This document shows positions 25,958-34,748 of a DNA stretch of 64,000 bases, in pieces (within the stretch, counting starts at the first letter, position 1; every line of letters starts with the position of its first letter). Made by a program: the position numbers and the translations under genes. Below the pieces are notes generated by a model. That model saw only the letters and a program-made list of their open reading frames with translations, ran no database searches and had not been told where the DNA came from. The stretch comes from Saprospiraceae bacterium (GTDB taxonomy: Bacteria > Bacteroidota > Bacteroidia > Chitinophagales > Saprospiraceae). The stretch covers positions 1 to 64,000 of the forward strand of contig JANQWK010000102.1 in NCBI GenBank assembly GCA_030729925.1, written 5' to 3'.

Positions 25958-28312
25958 TTATCGGATAAATACAATTTTTGCAGCTGCGGCATCTGGTTTC
26001 ACCGAAACCCCGAAGCGTTGGGTACTATCGCTGCTAAAAACCAGATAAACTCCGCTTCCAACGCTATTTCCGTTGTAGTCGCGTCCATCCCAGATAGCTT
26101 GTCCGCCGAGCGCACGGGTTTCGTACACCAGCTGTCCTGCCGGGGTAGTAATTTTTACATTAGCATCTCTGGTCAGACCGCGTATGGCGATTGGTCCTTC
26201 GTAGTCTGGTCGGACGGGATTTGGAAAAATCTGGATGGGATTGGCATGAACCCTTTGGCCTGCAACGGCATCGGATTGGATGGAAATGAGACCGCTATTG
26301 GTTGCGATAAAGACTTCTCCTGTTTGGGGGTGTATGGCTATATCAATGACATTATTATCAAGCAAGGGTGAATTTTCGGTGGTGAATCGGGTCACTTGTT
26401 GTTCTCCGTCTGGAGAAAGGACGAACACACCATTGGTAGTACCAATCCATTTGCGGTTGGCTCCGTCTATCGCTATAGTTTGAACATTTTCAGTTTCGAG
26501 GAGATAAGCTCCGAAGCCGTCCTGTTCGATGACCCTCCTGGAGCCGTTGCAAATATCCTCGAAAGCGCTGGAACCGCATTCAAAGATGACGATACCCTGG
26601 GTGGTGCCGACCCACACATCTCCTTCCAGGTCAACGGCAAGGCAGTTGGTATTGTTAGTGGGGAGGGTGCTGTTGGTTTCGGTAAAAGAGCGGCAGCGGT
26701 CATCTGCCGGATTATCCAGATCGCCGGGGTCAAAAACAGTAATTCCCCCTTGGCTGCTACCATCTACGATCCATATAAAACCGTTATCATCAACGTCCAA
26801 TTGGTGGATGAGGGTTCTTCCGCAATTTAGGTTAAAACTTTGCCATTTTCCGTCGGGAGTAAGTACGGAAAGTGGTTTGGGTGCGGCGTGGTTACTCACC
26901 CATAGGTTATTGTCGTCATCGAAAGCGAGTCCGCTGACACGGGTACGTGCTTCGTCTCCTACAGCATTTTGGAGAGAGGAATTGGCATCGTTGTAGAGAT
27001 TCATTTCAGGATCTTTGAATTCGATTAATCCCTCATAGAAAGATCCGGCATAGACAGTTCCGTTTCCGGGATGGATAGCGACGGTAATAAAATCGAGCAG
27101 ATCATCTGCGGGATCTTCCAGGCTGACGCCTTTGATCTCGTTTTTGGTTTCTCTGTTGTAGATGGTCCAGGATCCGTCAATCAGGGAAGCGAATCCATCT
27201 CCGATAAAGCGGTTGCTAAACGTTGCATTGACTCCTCCGGAGGTAATCCAGAGTTGGTTGTTGTAAACGGCAATTTCTCTTAGGTTACGCGAAATGGGGG
27301 CGTTGATGGCGATGGTCTGGCAGGAGCTTTCGGGGCTATTCAGGTACCTGAAATTTCGAAAAAAATCGCCCAGCCAGATTCTGCCAGATGCTTCTTGGAT
27401 AGCGTAGTTGGGTTGTCCGACGCAACCGGGGTCCAGCCTTCGGAAGTTTCCGGTTGCGTTGAAAGCGAGCACAACATCAGTACTGCAATTGGTGCTCGAA
27501 CAACTAAGACCCACGAGCATATCTGGCCCATCTGCGGAAAGGTAGATCAAAGTCAGTCCCGGGTCGGGGGTAAATAGGGGAATGGCATCGTTGCCATCGA
27601 AGGCATACAGGAGGTTATCTGCTTCCAGGTAAAGTTGGTTTTGAAAGATGGTCAGACTTGCGCTGCTGTAGCTGGCGGGTAAGCCTGCCGAGGGGCCGAG
27701 TAACCGCCAATTGCGGAAATCTTCTATAAAATCGGCATTTTTATCAATGGTATAGATGCCTTGGCTCGTTGCTGCAAAAAGCTGATTGTTAAAGACAACG
27801 ACATCTTTGACGGCTACGGGCATAAAGGTGGTAAACGCAAAACTTGCTGAGGGAATATGGATTACGGAAACCCCGTAAGAAGTTGCCAGCAGGAGCTGTT
27901 CGTCACGGGTAGCGTGAATTCGGTTGATGGTTTTGGTACCTGCAATATTCGAGAAATTTCGAATTTGATTCAGGGTGACTATACCGTCTGGTCTGATCAG
28001 GTCAATTACGGTATTGGCATAAGACACCACAAGGGTACGACTCGATTCGCTGTATTGGATGCCGCGTATGTCCACCTGACTCAGGCCATTAACCCGTGTC
28101 AGGTACGAGGTAGATAAATCTGTTTTATCAATTACAAGGACCGCCGCTTCTGTGCCGTAGTAAACAAAGTCTTGGCTTTGAGTTACATAAGCTCCATAAG
28201 TGTAGGGTAAATAAGCCTGCCATTGGCCTATGGCCAAGCCAGTTTGGGCGATTGCCGAAAAGCGAAGAAAGAAAAAAAGCCATAACAGGGGAAGTCTGTA
28301 CGCTGAACGCAT
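25958..28312 (-). CDS. porZ: PorZ-like T9SS component (double beta-propeller plus sorting domain)
   Basis: About 784 residues from the ATG at 28312, which begins a good signal peptide (MRSAYRLPLLWLFFFLRF, SAIAQ); the frame stays open to 28354. The start of the mature protein (IGQWQAYLPYTYGAYVTQS) matches the PorZ N-terminal region. Propeller-type repeats follow (LLATSYGVSVIH, LFAATSQGIYTIDKN, VWVGTTQGIVIF, KWIGTTNGVFVLSPDGE, VFIATNSGLISI). A C-terminal T9SS-type domain ends it (IQIFPNPVRPDYEG, GVYLVFSSD). In Porphyromonas PorZ is part of the attachment complex that links secreted proteins to A-LPS at the surface. Its presence implies a working T9SS for the three tail-bearing proteins in this window. 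Confidence 0.85.
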   Translation of the reverse strand: MRSAYRLPLLWLFFFLRFSAIAQTGLAIGQWQAYLPYTYGAYVTQSQDFVYYGTEAAVLVIDKTDLSTSYLTRVNGLSQVDIRGIQYSESSRTLVVSYANTVIDLIRPDGIVTLNQIRNFSNIAGTKTINRIHATRDEQLLLATSYGVSVIHIPSASFAFTTFMPVAVKDVVVFNNQLFAATSQGIYTIDKNADFIEDFRNWRLLGPSAGLPASYSSASLTIFQNQLYLEADNLLYAFDGNDAIPLFTPDPGLTLIYLSADGPDMLVGLSCSSTNCSTDVVLAFNATGNFRRLDPGCVGQPNYAIQEASGRIWLGDFFRNFRYLNSPESSCQTIAINAPISRNLREIAVYNNQLWITSGGVNATFSNRFIGDGFASLIDGSWTIYNRETKNEIKGVSLEDPADDLLDFITVAIHPGNGTVYAGSFYEGLIEFKDPEMNLYNDANSSLQNAVGDEARTRVSGLAFDDDNNLWVSNHAAPKPLSVLTPDGKWQSFNLNCGRTLIHQLDVDDNGFIWIVDGSSQGGITVFDPGDLDNPADDRCRSFTETNSTLPTNNTNCLAVDLEGDVWVGTTQGIVIFECGSSAFEDICNGSRRVIEQDGFGAYLLETENVQTIAIDGANRKWIGTTNGVFVLSPDGEQQVTRFTTENSPLLDNNVIDIAIHPQTGEVFIATNSGLISIQSDAVAGQRVHANPIQIFPNPVRPDYEGPIAIRGLTRDANVKITTPAGQLVYETRALGGQAIWDGRDYNGNSVGSGVYLVFSSDSTQRFGVSVKPDAAAAKIVFIR

Positions 28313-28496
28313 AAGTGGCATTTTTGAATAAAAGGGAATCATGGTTAACCTCACTTCTTCCTGAACGGCATAAAAGTAGCGAAAAGTGTTGGGTTTTTCG
28401 AGGTACCATGCCCAAGGAGCTTATCCCCCGAAGGAGAAAAAAGAAGAAAGAAATGGAAAAAATGTGGGTAAAGTGGGTTACGTTTTGGGCTTAAAC

Positions 28497-28548
28497 GGGA
28501 TTAATAGGGGTAATCAGGTGGAAGGCACCTTAAGGTGGCTTCCACCTG
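28497..28548 (+). repeat. REP-like palindromic element, copy C
   Basis: Box GGGATTAATAGGGGTAAT (28497-28514) then palindrome 28515-28548. Stem position 7 has changed from C to G and its partner from G to C, so pairing is kept. Position 11 is a G-G mismatch. This is the only copy not running in the direction of the gene whose 3' end it lies near: both neighbours are on the minus strand. Like copy A it is followed by TGTTTTAAAA. The rest of the gap (28313-28590) holds no gene I can support. Confidence 0.9.
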
Positions 28549-28590
28549 TGTTTTAAAACACTGATTTTCAAAATTTTGCCCGAAATTTTA

Positions 28591-28941
28591 CTATATATTT
28601 TGCCCGAAAGTCAGGAGATTATTATCTGGATCGAGCATAGAGAACTCTTGTTGTCCCCAGGGCTTTATGGTCAGTTTGCCATTGGGGTGAATGGGAGCGC
28701 CTATGAGCAGGAGTTTTTGGTAAAGCGTATCCATGGAATCGGTACGGATATAGACTTGTCCGTAGTTTGAGGTGGGATCCAGATTGGGGAACGCAAAAAA
28801 ATGGATTTCTACGTCGTCCTTTCGCATAATCAGGTAATCTCCGTAGTCGTTCACGCAGTTAAAATCCAGGTGGCGGGTATAGAAATCCAGAGTTTGGGAT
28901 TTGTCCCGCATGGGTAATTTGGGACTTACGCTTGTAAGCAT
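28591..28941 (-). CDS. VOC (glyoxalase/bleomycin-resistance fold) family protein
   Basis: 116 residues, one VOC unit of two beta-alpha-beta-beta-beta modules: PKLPMRDKSQTLDFYTRHLDF at the start and VYIRTDSMDTLYQKLLLIG in the second half. The end, WGQQEFSMLDPDNNLLTFGQ, carries the conserved metal-binding Glu and D-P-x-N-N-L motif of the superfamily. Members bind small molecules as dimers, often antibiotics or alpha-keto compounds; the substrate here is unknown. It begins 9 nt after nadD and is the last gene of the dnaN-nadD unit. Confidence 0.8.
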   Translation of the reverse strand: MLTSVSPKLPMRDKSQTLDFYTRHLDFNCVNDYGDYLIMRKDDVEIHFFAFPNLDPTSNYGQVYIRTDSMDTLYQKLLLIGAPIHPNGKLTIKPWGQQEFSMLDPDNNLLTFGQNI

Positions 28942-28950
28942 GGGAGGGGG

Positions 28951-29529
28951 TTATTTGTACAATTTATTCTCTTCCAGGTATTGGAATACCTTTTCGGGAA
29001 CCAGGTAGCGTATAGAAAACCCATTTTTGACGCAATTTCGGATATAGGTAGCAGAAATTTCGAGCATAGGTGCCTGGAAAAACCGAACATCTGCATCCGG
29101 GAAATCGGGAAAAACCTGGTTGTCGAATGCTGGTCGGTTATACACATAAATGGCATAATGCCGCAGCAGTAGCTCGTAGTTTTTCCATTTGTGCAGGGTT
29201 GCCAGATTATCTGCGCCCATAATCAGGACAAAATCGCGGTTGGGGTATTTTTCCCGCAAATAGGCCAGTGTATTCACGGTATAAGAGGGCTGTGGAAGTT
29301 GAAACTCGATATTGGAAGCTTTCAGCTTATCATTGTCCTCGATGGCCAGATTGACCAGATGTAGTCTGTCGTAGTCATTGGCCAATGATTTTTTTGCTTT
29401 AAGTGGGTTATGTGGGCTTACCACCAGCCATACCTCTTCCAGATCGGACTGGGTAGCCATAAAATTGGCAATAATGAGGTGTCCGATATGGATGGGGTTG
29501 TATGAGCCAAAAAACAGACCAGTTTTCAA
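28951..29529 (-). CDS. nadD: Nicotinate-nucleotide adenylyltransferase
   Basis: 192 residues, NadD size. The nucleotidyltransferase motifs are GLFFGSYNPIHIGHL at the N-terminus (the HxGH signature) and ISATYIRNCVKNG near the C-terminus (the SxTxxR signature). It makes deamido-NAD from nicotinate mononucleotide and ATP. The start is TTG at 29527-29529: upstream in frame are GTT, TCA and then the dnaN stop TAG, so no ATG is possible. The two genes are thus in the same frame, separated by TAG-TCA-GTT. The predicted first residues (MKTGLFF) fit family starts well. Confidence 0.93.
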   Translation of the reverse strand: MKTGLFFGSYNPIHIGHLIIANFMATQSDLEEVWLVVSPHNPLKAKKSLANDYDRLHLVNLAIEDNDKLKASNIEFQLPQPSYTVNTLAYLREKYPNRDFVLIMGADNLATLHKWKNYELLLRHYAIYVYNRPAFDNQVFPDFPDADVRFFQAPMLEISATYIRNCVKNGFSIRYLVPEKVFQYLEENKLYK

Positions 29530-29535
29530 AACTGA

Positions 29536-30654
29536 CTAATAGGTTTCCAGCATAACGGGCATCAGCAGCATCAGGGTATCCTCGCTTTCATCCTGTTCGC
29601 CTGGTACCAGGATTCCTGCCCGGGTAGAAGTTGCCAGTTTGAGTTGCACCTCTTTGCAATCCAGGACACTCAGCATTTCTATGAGGAACTTGACGTTAAA
29701 AGCGATATCCATGGGATCTCCGGTATATTCGCAAGGCATCTGCTCGATGGCCTCATTTGAAAAATCCAGATCCTTGGACGAAAGGGTCAGACTACTATCC
29801 ACCAAAGACAAAGTAACCTTATTGAAAGCCTTTCCGGCATAAATCGAGATGCGTTTTAGCGAAGAAAGGAAATCCTGTCGTGGAACTACCAGTAGATTTG
29901 GATTATTGAGCGGAATAACGGCGTTGTAGTCGGGGTATCGGGCATCAATGAGTCGGCAGATCAGGGTAGTATTGTTGAAAGAAAAGAAAGCATTGGTCTC
30001 ATTGACCATCATTTGCACAGGCTCATCTGCGGAAAGCGCGGATTTCAGCAAATTGAGTGACTTTTTGGGTAAAATAAAGCTTGCCCGGTTTTTGCTTTCC
30101 ACATTGCTAAAGGAACACTTCACCAGTTTATGGGCATCGGTTGCCACCAGTGTAAGGTTATTTTTTTCAACTTTGAAAAACACCCCATTCATAGCAAGCC
30201 TCAACTCATCGTTACTGGTTGCAAAAAGGGTATGGTTGATTCCGTTCAGAAGAATTTCGCTGGAAAACTTAATATCATCTTCAAAATCCGGATGTGAAAT
30301 ATCGGGAAAGTCGTCACCATCCTCACCGGACAACTTGTACTTTCCGTAAGCAGAGGTAATCTCTATGGCTTTTGTCTCAGGGTTAATGCTGAAAGTAATT
30401 GGCTGCTGTGGAAGGGCTTTTAGGGTATCCAGCAAAATTTTGCCGGGTACGGCAATAGAGCCGTTTTCATCGGAAGTTACGTCTATCCGCTTGACAATGG
30501 TGGACTCCATGTCGGTAGCAATAATCGTCAGGATGTTGTTCTGTATTTTGAATAGAAAGTCCTCCAAAATAGGCAAAACCGGGTTATTGCTAATGGCTCC
30601 CCCTGCCACTTGTAATTGTTTGAGCAGTTCGGACGAAGAGACGCTGAATTTCAT
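29536..30654 (-). CDS. dnaN: DNA polymerase III beta sliding clamp
   Basis: 372 residues from the ATG at 30654 (MKFSVSSSELLKQLQVAGGA), the standard clamp start; the frame runs 13 codons further but those do not fit the family. Three clamp repeats are visible (NNPVLPILEDFLFKI; NGINHTLFATSNDELRLAMNGV; RQDFLSSLKRISIYA). The C-terminus ends LMLLMPVMLETY, with the PVM pattern near the peptide-binding pocket. The dimeric ring tethers DNA polymerase III to DNA. A -7-like TATTTTTG lies at 30691-30698 on the minus strand, about 37 nt ahead of the start. nadD follows in the same frame after TAG. Confidence 0.96.
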   Translation of the reverse strand: MKFSVSSSELLKQLQVAGGAISNNPVLPILEDFLFKIQNNILTIIATDMESTIVKRIDVTSDENGSIAVPGKILLDTLKALPQQPITFSINPETKAIEITSAYGKYKLSGEDGDDFPDISHPDFEDDIKFSSEILLNGINHTLFATSNDELRLAMNGVFFKVEKNNLTLVATDAHKLVKCSFSNVESKNRASFILPKKSLNLLKSALSADEPVQMMVNETNAFFSFNNTTLICRLIDARYPDYNAVIPLNNPNLLVVPRQDFLSSLKRISIYAGKAFNKVTLSLVDSSLTLSSKDLDFSNEAIEQMPCEYTGDPMDIAFNVKFLIEMLSVLDCKEVQLKLATSTRAGILVPGEQDESEDTLMLLMPVMLETY

Positions 30655-30857
30655 ATGCGTAGGTTGTGGTTGTTTGGCTATATAAAAAAACAAAAATAGC
30701 AGAACTGTTGAGGATTTGAAAGGCCATTAATCCACATACTGTGGAAAAAATGAAATCTTTTTTATGGTTTACAAAATTCATCTTCTGATGCTTTATGCGG
30801 ACAAAAAAGTAATTTTGTTGATTTTTAGCACTTTTTTTGAAAATTAGAGGTATTTGT

Positions 30858-32135
30858 ATGCTCGACAGGTCGAAAGCTCCTGAAGTAAAAACGCGAAGGT
30901 CAATTAGGTTTCCCGTGGTACAGCAGTTTGTGCTTGACAATGGCATACCCGTATATGCGGTAAACTTGGGAACACAGGATGTTGTTAAGCTCGAGGTGGT
31001 ATATTGGGCAGGTCGTCCTTTTGAGTCGCAAAAGGTAGTAGCCCGTGCTACGGCGAGTCAGGTGAAGGAAGGTTCGAAGCGCATTAGCGGGGAGGCTTTT
31101 TCAGAAAAAATAGATGCCTTGGGTGCTACTTTGAATATTCCTTTCAATTTGGATACGGCAGACTTTAACCTGTTTAGCCTGGGTAGGTATTTTGACCAGA
31201 TTCTTCCCGTTTTCGCCGAGGTACTTATCGAACCCGTTTTTCCGGAGGAGGAGCTACGGGCTTTCATTGACAGGAACAGCCATAAGCTGAAGGTAGAACT
31301 TTCAAAGACGGATGTGCTGGCTTATCGGCAGGTCACGGAGCGCATTTTTGGGGCTGATCATCCATACGGATATAATAGTTTTCCGAAGGATTATGAGGCA
31401 CTGGAAAGGTCGTATCTTGTAGATCACCACCGAAATTTTTATCACGCAGGGAACATGCTCATTTTTATCAGCGGTCGGGTTAACGATAGCCACTTGAAAT
31501 TATTGAACAGAGAGTTTGGTCAGTTGTCAGTTTCGCCAAAATCATCCTTCCCCGAGCTGATCAGGGGAGGAAGCGGAGGTGGGGCGGAACGTCTGGATGT
31601 ACCGGGGAGCGTTCAAAGTTCTATCCGAATTGGGCGACCTTTATTCGGGCGAAAGCATCCGGACTACGTAGGCGTTTATGTGTTGAATACCATTTTGGGG
31701 GGATATTTCGGCTCGCGGTTGATGGAAAATATCCGGGAAGATAAGGGATATACTTACAACGTTTACTCCCTCCTGGATGTGATGCATGGCGACGGATGCC
31801 TATATATCGGAGCTGATGTTGCACATCCAAAAGTAGTACCAACGATCCGGGAAATAATTTTTGAGATGGAACGTTTAAAGCAGGATTTGGTGGATGAGGA
31901 AGAGTTGGGTATGGTGAAAAATTATCTGATGGGCACTTTCCTGAGCATGCTGGATGGTCCGTTCAATGTTCATGATACGCTCCGGACGATGATCGTTGAA
32001 GATTTGTCTGTGTCTTTTTTTGAAAATATGGTGGAGCAAGTAGCTGCCATTTCGGCTGAAGATATCAGGGAGCTGGCGCAAAAATACCTGAATGTGGAAT
32101 CCATGTGGGAAGTTGTGGCGGGAGTGTTTCCATAA
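30858..32135 (+). CDS. M16B peptidase homologue lacking the zinc motif
   Basis: 425 residues from the ATG at 30858. The longer form to 30837 would need a TTG start. The insulinase/processing-peptidase fold is clear: FVLDNGIPVYAVNLGTQDVVKLEV, DALGATLNIPFNLDTADF, and the second-half motif SRLMENIREDKGYTYNVYS with the Arg/Tyr pair of M16 enzymes. Where active members have HxxEH, this one reads VVARATASQVKEGSKR, so zinc binding and catalysis are lost. Such proteins form heterodimers with an active HxxEH subunit, as in alpha/beta processing peptidases. No active partner is in the window. It is divergent from dnaN. Confidence 0.87.
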   Translation: MLDRSKAPEVKTRRSIRFPVVQQFVLDNGIPVYAVNLGTQDVVKLEVVYWAGRPFESQKVVARATASQVKEGSKRISGEAFSEKIDALGATLNIPFNLDTADFNLFSLGRYFDQILPVFAEVLIEPVFPEEELRAFIDRNSHKLKVELSKTDVLAYRQVTERIFGADHPYGYNSFPKDYEALERSYLVDHHRNFYHAGNMLIFISGRVNDSHLKLLNREFGQLSVSPKSSFPELIRGGSGGGAERLDVPGSVQSSIRIGRPLFGRKHPDYVGVYVLNTILGGYFGSRLMENIREDKGYTYNVYSLLDVMHGDGCLYIGADVAHPKVVPTIREIIFEMERLKQDLVDEEELGMVKNYLMGTFLSMLDGPFNVHDTLRTMIVEDLSVSFFENMVEQVAAISAEDIRELAQKYLNVESMWEVVAGVFP

Positions 32136-32325
32136 GTCAAGCACTTCTTTAACTCTTTTGTAAACAATAATTTAAAATTTCCCTTTTTGGTTTTTTTTCT
32201 TTTGCTTTGTGGCAGATTTATGGGGCGGGTTTGCTGAAATTACGTCCTTTTTTGGGTATCTTCATTTTTTGTACGGATTACAGGGTGTCCATTTGTTTTA
32301 CTAGTTTTAATGATCAATATATTTA

Positions 32326-33357
32326 ATGAAATTTCTGAGTTTTTTTAGACAAGAACTTGCCATTGATTTAGGTACGGCCAATACGCTGATTATTCAGGAT
32401 GGCCAAGTGGTGGTGGATGAGCCTTCTATTGTAGCTGTAAATCGCAAGACCGGTGAAACGATAGCGGTGGGTAAAAAGGCTATGCAGATGCATGAAAAGA
32501 CCCACGAGGATATCAAAACTATCCGACCTTTAAAGGATGGTGTGATCGCCGATTTTCAGGCAGCTGAGAATATGATCAAGGGGCTGATTGCAATGATTGG
32601 AACGAAGCGCCGGTTTTTTACACATTTGAAAATGGTGATTTGTATTCCTTCCGGGATTACGGAGGTGGAAAAGCGGGCAGTTTTTGATTCGGCAGATCAT
32701 GTGGATGCCAAAGAAACTTATCTGATCCACGAGCCCATGGCGGCAGCTTTGGGGATAGGGCTGGACGTGGAAGAGCCGGTCGGTAATATGATCATTGATA
32801 TAGGGGGAGGGACAACAGAAATTGCAGTGATTGCGCTTTCTGGGATTGTGACGGATCAGTCTATCCGAATCGCAGGTGATGAGCTTACGAGTGATATTGT
32901 GGGGTATATGAAACGCCAGCACAATATCCTGATTGGGGAGCGAACGGCAGAGCAAATCAAAATTCATGTGGGTGCAGCGATGGAGGAGATTGACAATCCG
33001 CCGGAGGATTTTGCGGTCAATGGTCGGGATTTGATGACGGGTATTCCCAAGCAGATCAAGATCGGTTATGTTGAGATTGCACATGCGCTGGATAAGTCTA
33101 TTTCTAAAATAGAGGATGCTATCCTGCGGGCATTAGAATCTACGCCGCCTGAGCTTGCTTCAGATATCTACAGAACAGGTCTTTACTTGACAGGTGGGGG
33201 TGCACTTTTACGGGGATTGGATAAGCGTATTTCTCTGAAAACCAAGTTACCGGTACATGTGGCAGAGGATCCTTTGCGCGCTGTGGTTCGGGGCACAGGT
33301 ATTGCGTTGAAAAATTCTGACCGCTTTTCTTTTTTGATTGACCGCAAAAGTGTGTAG
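32326..33357 (+). CDS. mreB: Rod-shape actin homologue MreB
   Basis: 343 residues. All actin-fold phosphate and adenosine loops are present: IDLGTANTLI, MIDIGGGTTEIAV-type (NMIIDIGGGTTEIAVIAL), and LTGGGALLRGLDK. An N-terminal amphipathic stretch (MKFLSFFRQELA) probably binds the membrane. MreB polymers steer lateral peptidoglycan synthesis. It is the first gene of the mreB-mreC-mreD-mrdA set. The 190-nt upstream gap is T-rich, but I cannot place an exact TAnnTTTG promoter in it. Confidence 0.96.
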   Translation: MKFLSFFRQELAIDLGTANTLIIQDGQVVVDEPSIVAVNRKTGETIAVGKKAMQMHEKTHEDIKTIRPLKDGVIADFQAAENMIKGLIAMIGTKRRFFTHLKMVICIPSGITEVEKRAVFDSADHVDAKETYLIHEPMAAALGIGLDVEEPVGNMIIDIGGGTTEIAVIALSGIVTDQSIRIAGDELTSDIVGYMKRQHNILIGERTAEQIKIHVGAAMEEIDNPPEDFAVNGRDLMTGIPKQIKIGYVEIAHALDKSISKIEDAILRALESTPPELASDIYRTGLYLTGGGALLRGLDKRISLKTKLPVHVAEDPLRAVVRGTGIALKNSDRFSFLIDRKSV

Positions 33358-33405
33358 CATAGTCACGGCCTGAGGGTGCGTAACTAAAAAAATTAAGGTA
33401 AAAAC

Positions 33406-34215
33406 ATGTCTCAGTTATTGATCCGATACGGCACCTTGTTGTTGTTTTTGTTGCTGGAGTCGGCTTGTTTTTACATGGTTATCCGGTACAACTCCGACCA
33501 AAGATCCATCTTTACGAGTTCGGCTAAGCGGTTTTCGACAGGGATACAGGAGCGATACTACAATGTGAGTTCCTACATCGGCCTAAGGGAAAAAATGGAT
33601 CACATGCAGGCCGAAAAGGCTGCGTTAAAGGCTGAACTGGAAACCTTGAGGGTGCAATATGCTGATGTGTCGGGATCGCAGGATACTTCTTTTGCTGTCC
33701 GGATGATCCCAGCCCGGGCTTTTAATAAGTCAACCTTGGGCAATTATAACTGGATTACGTTGGATAAAGGGGAAAAGGATGGTGTTAAACCCGGAATGGG
33801 CGTCATTAATGATGATGGAATTGTGGGTATAGTACGTGGCGTTTCAGCGCATTATGCGCTGGTGATGTCGGTTTTGCACCGCGATACGCGCATTTCAGGA
33901 GCGGTGCTGCACAAAGGTAGTCATGGCTTGCTGGTATGGCGATCTTCTGATCCCAGGGTACTTGATTTGGACTATATCCCCAAGCATGTGGTGTTGGAAC
34001 CGGGAGATACGATCGTGAGCAGCGGATATTCCAATATTTTTCCCGAAGGGATACGGATCGGTATGGTTATTTCCAGTGAGGTGCCCCAAGGGCAAAATTT
34101 CTATGAGGTTAAGGTGAAACTGGACTATGATTTTTTTAAGGTGGATGATGTATATGTCGTTGATAACCCGGCCAGGGAGGAAATATCCCGGCTAGAAGCA
34201 TCCATGCAGCAATGA
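33406..34215 (+). CDS. mreC: Rod-shape protein MreC
   Basis: 269 residues. One N-terminal helix (about 9-26, LLLFLLLESACFYMVIRY), then a coiled-coil stretch (about 62-88, MDHMQAEKAALKAELETLRVQY), and the periplasmic double beta-barrel (VIPARAFNKSTLGNYNWITLDKGEKDGVKPGMGVI region, ending EVKVKLDYDFFKVDDVYVVDN). MreC links MreB inside the cell to the penicillin-binding protein outside. Its stop overlaps the mreD start (ATGA at 34212-34215). Confidence 0.93.
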   Translation: MSQLLIRYGTLLLFLLLESACFYMVIRYNSDQRSIFTSSAKRFSTGIQERYYNVSSYIGLREKMDHMQAEKAALKAELETLRVQYADVSGSQDTSFAVRMIPARAFNKSTLGNYNWITLDKGEKDGVKPGMGVINDDGIVGIVRGVSAHYALVMSVLHRDTRISGAVLHKGSHGLLVWRSSDPRVLDLDYIPKHVVLEPGDTIVSSGYSNIFPEGIRIGMVISSEVPQGQNFYEVKVKLDYDFFKVDDVYVVDNPAREEISRLEASMQQ

Positions 34216-34736
34216 ATCCAACTCTTTTGATTGTACATATTGTTCGGTTTTTTGTCTTGTTGTTGTTTCAGGGGCTGATCCTCAAGCAGATGTCTATTGG
34301 CTGGGGAGATGTGGTGTATTGGAATGTTATCTTGTACCCTTTGTTTGTCCTGTTGTTGCCTGTGCGCACAAGCACCTGGCAATTGCTCTTGTTGGGCTTT
34401 GCAATGGGATTGGGAGTAGATTTGTTTTACGATTCCCCCGGGGTACATGCTAGTGCCTTGGTTTTTACTGCTTTTGTAAGACCGTTGGTGCTGCGATTGA
34501 TGGAGCCGAGGGAGGGCTATAGCTTAAGTGCCTCTCCTTCGCGAGTTGTTTTTGGTTTTCAGGGCTTTATGCAATATTCAGGAATTTTGATGCTCGTGCA
34601 TCTGTTTTTTTACTTTTCTGTAGAGGCCTTTACGTTCGTATATCTGTTGGATATCTTGCAAAAGACTTTTTTCAGCTTTCTGTTTTCCATGGCATTTATA
34701 GCCATGATAACGCTAATTTTCAGTGCTTCGAAATAA
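34212..34736 (+). CDS. mreD: Rod-shape membrane protein MreD
   Basis: 174 residues, about five hydrophobic helices (LLIVHIVRFFVLLLFQGLIL; VVYWNVILYPLFVLLLP; LLLLGFAMGLGVDLFYDSPG; a helix near 108-130; and FFSFLFSMAFIAMITLIF at the end). GLGVDLFYDSPGVHASALV matches the conserved MreD segment (G-x-x-x-D-x-F). MreD is an integral partner of MreC in the elongasome. The start overlaps the mreC stop by four nucleotides; mrdA begins 12 nt after it. Confidence 0.88.
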   Translation: MNPTLLIVHIVRFFVLLLFQGLILKQMSIGWGDVVYWNVILYPLFVLLLPVRTSTWQLLLLGFAMGLGVDLFYDSPGVHASALVFTAFVRPLVLRLMEPREGYSLSASPSRVVFGFQGFMQYSGILMLVHLFFYFSVEAFTFVYLLDILQKTFFSFLFSMAFIAMITLIFSASK

Positions 34737-34748
34737 AAACCTGTTGAT

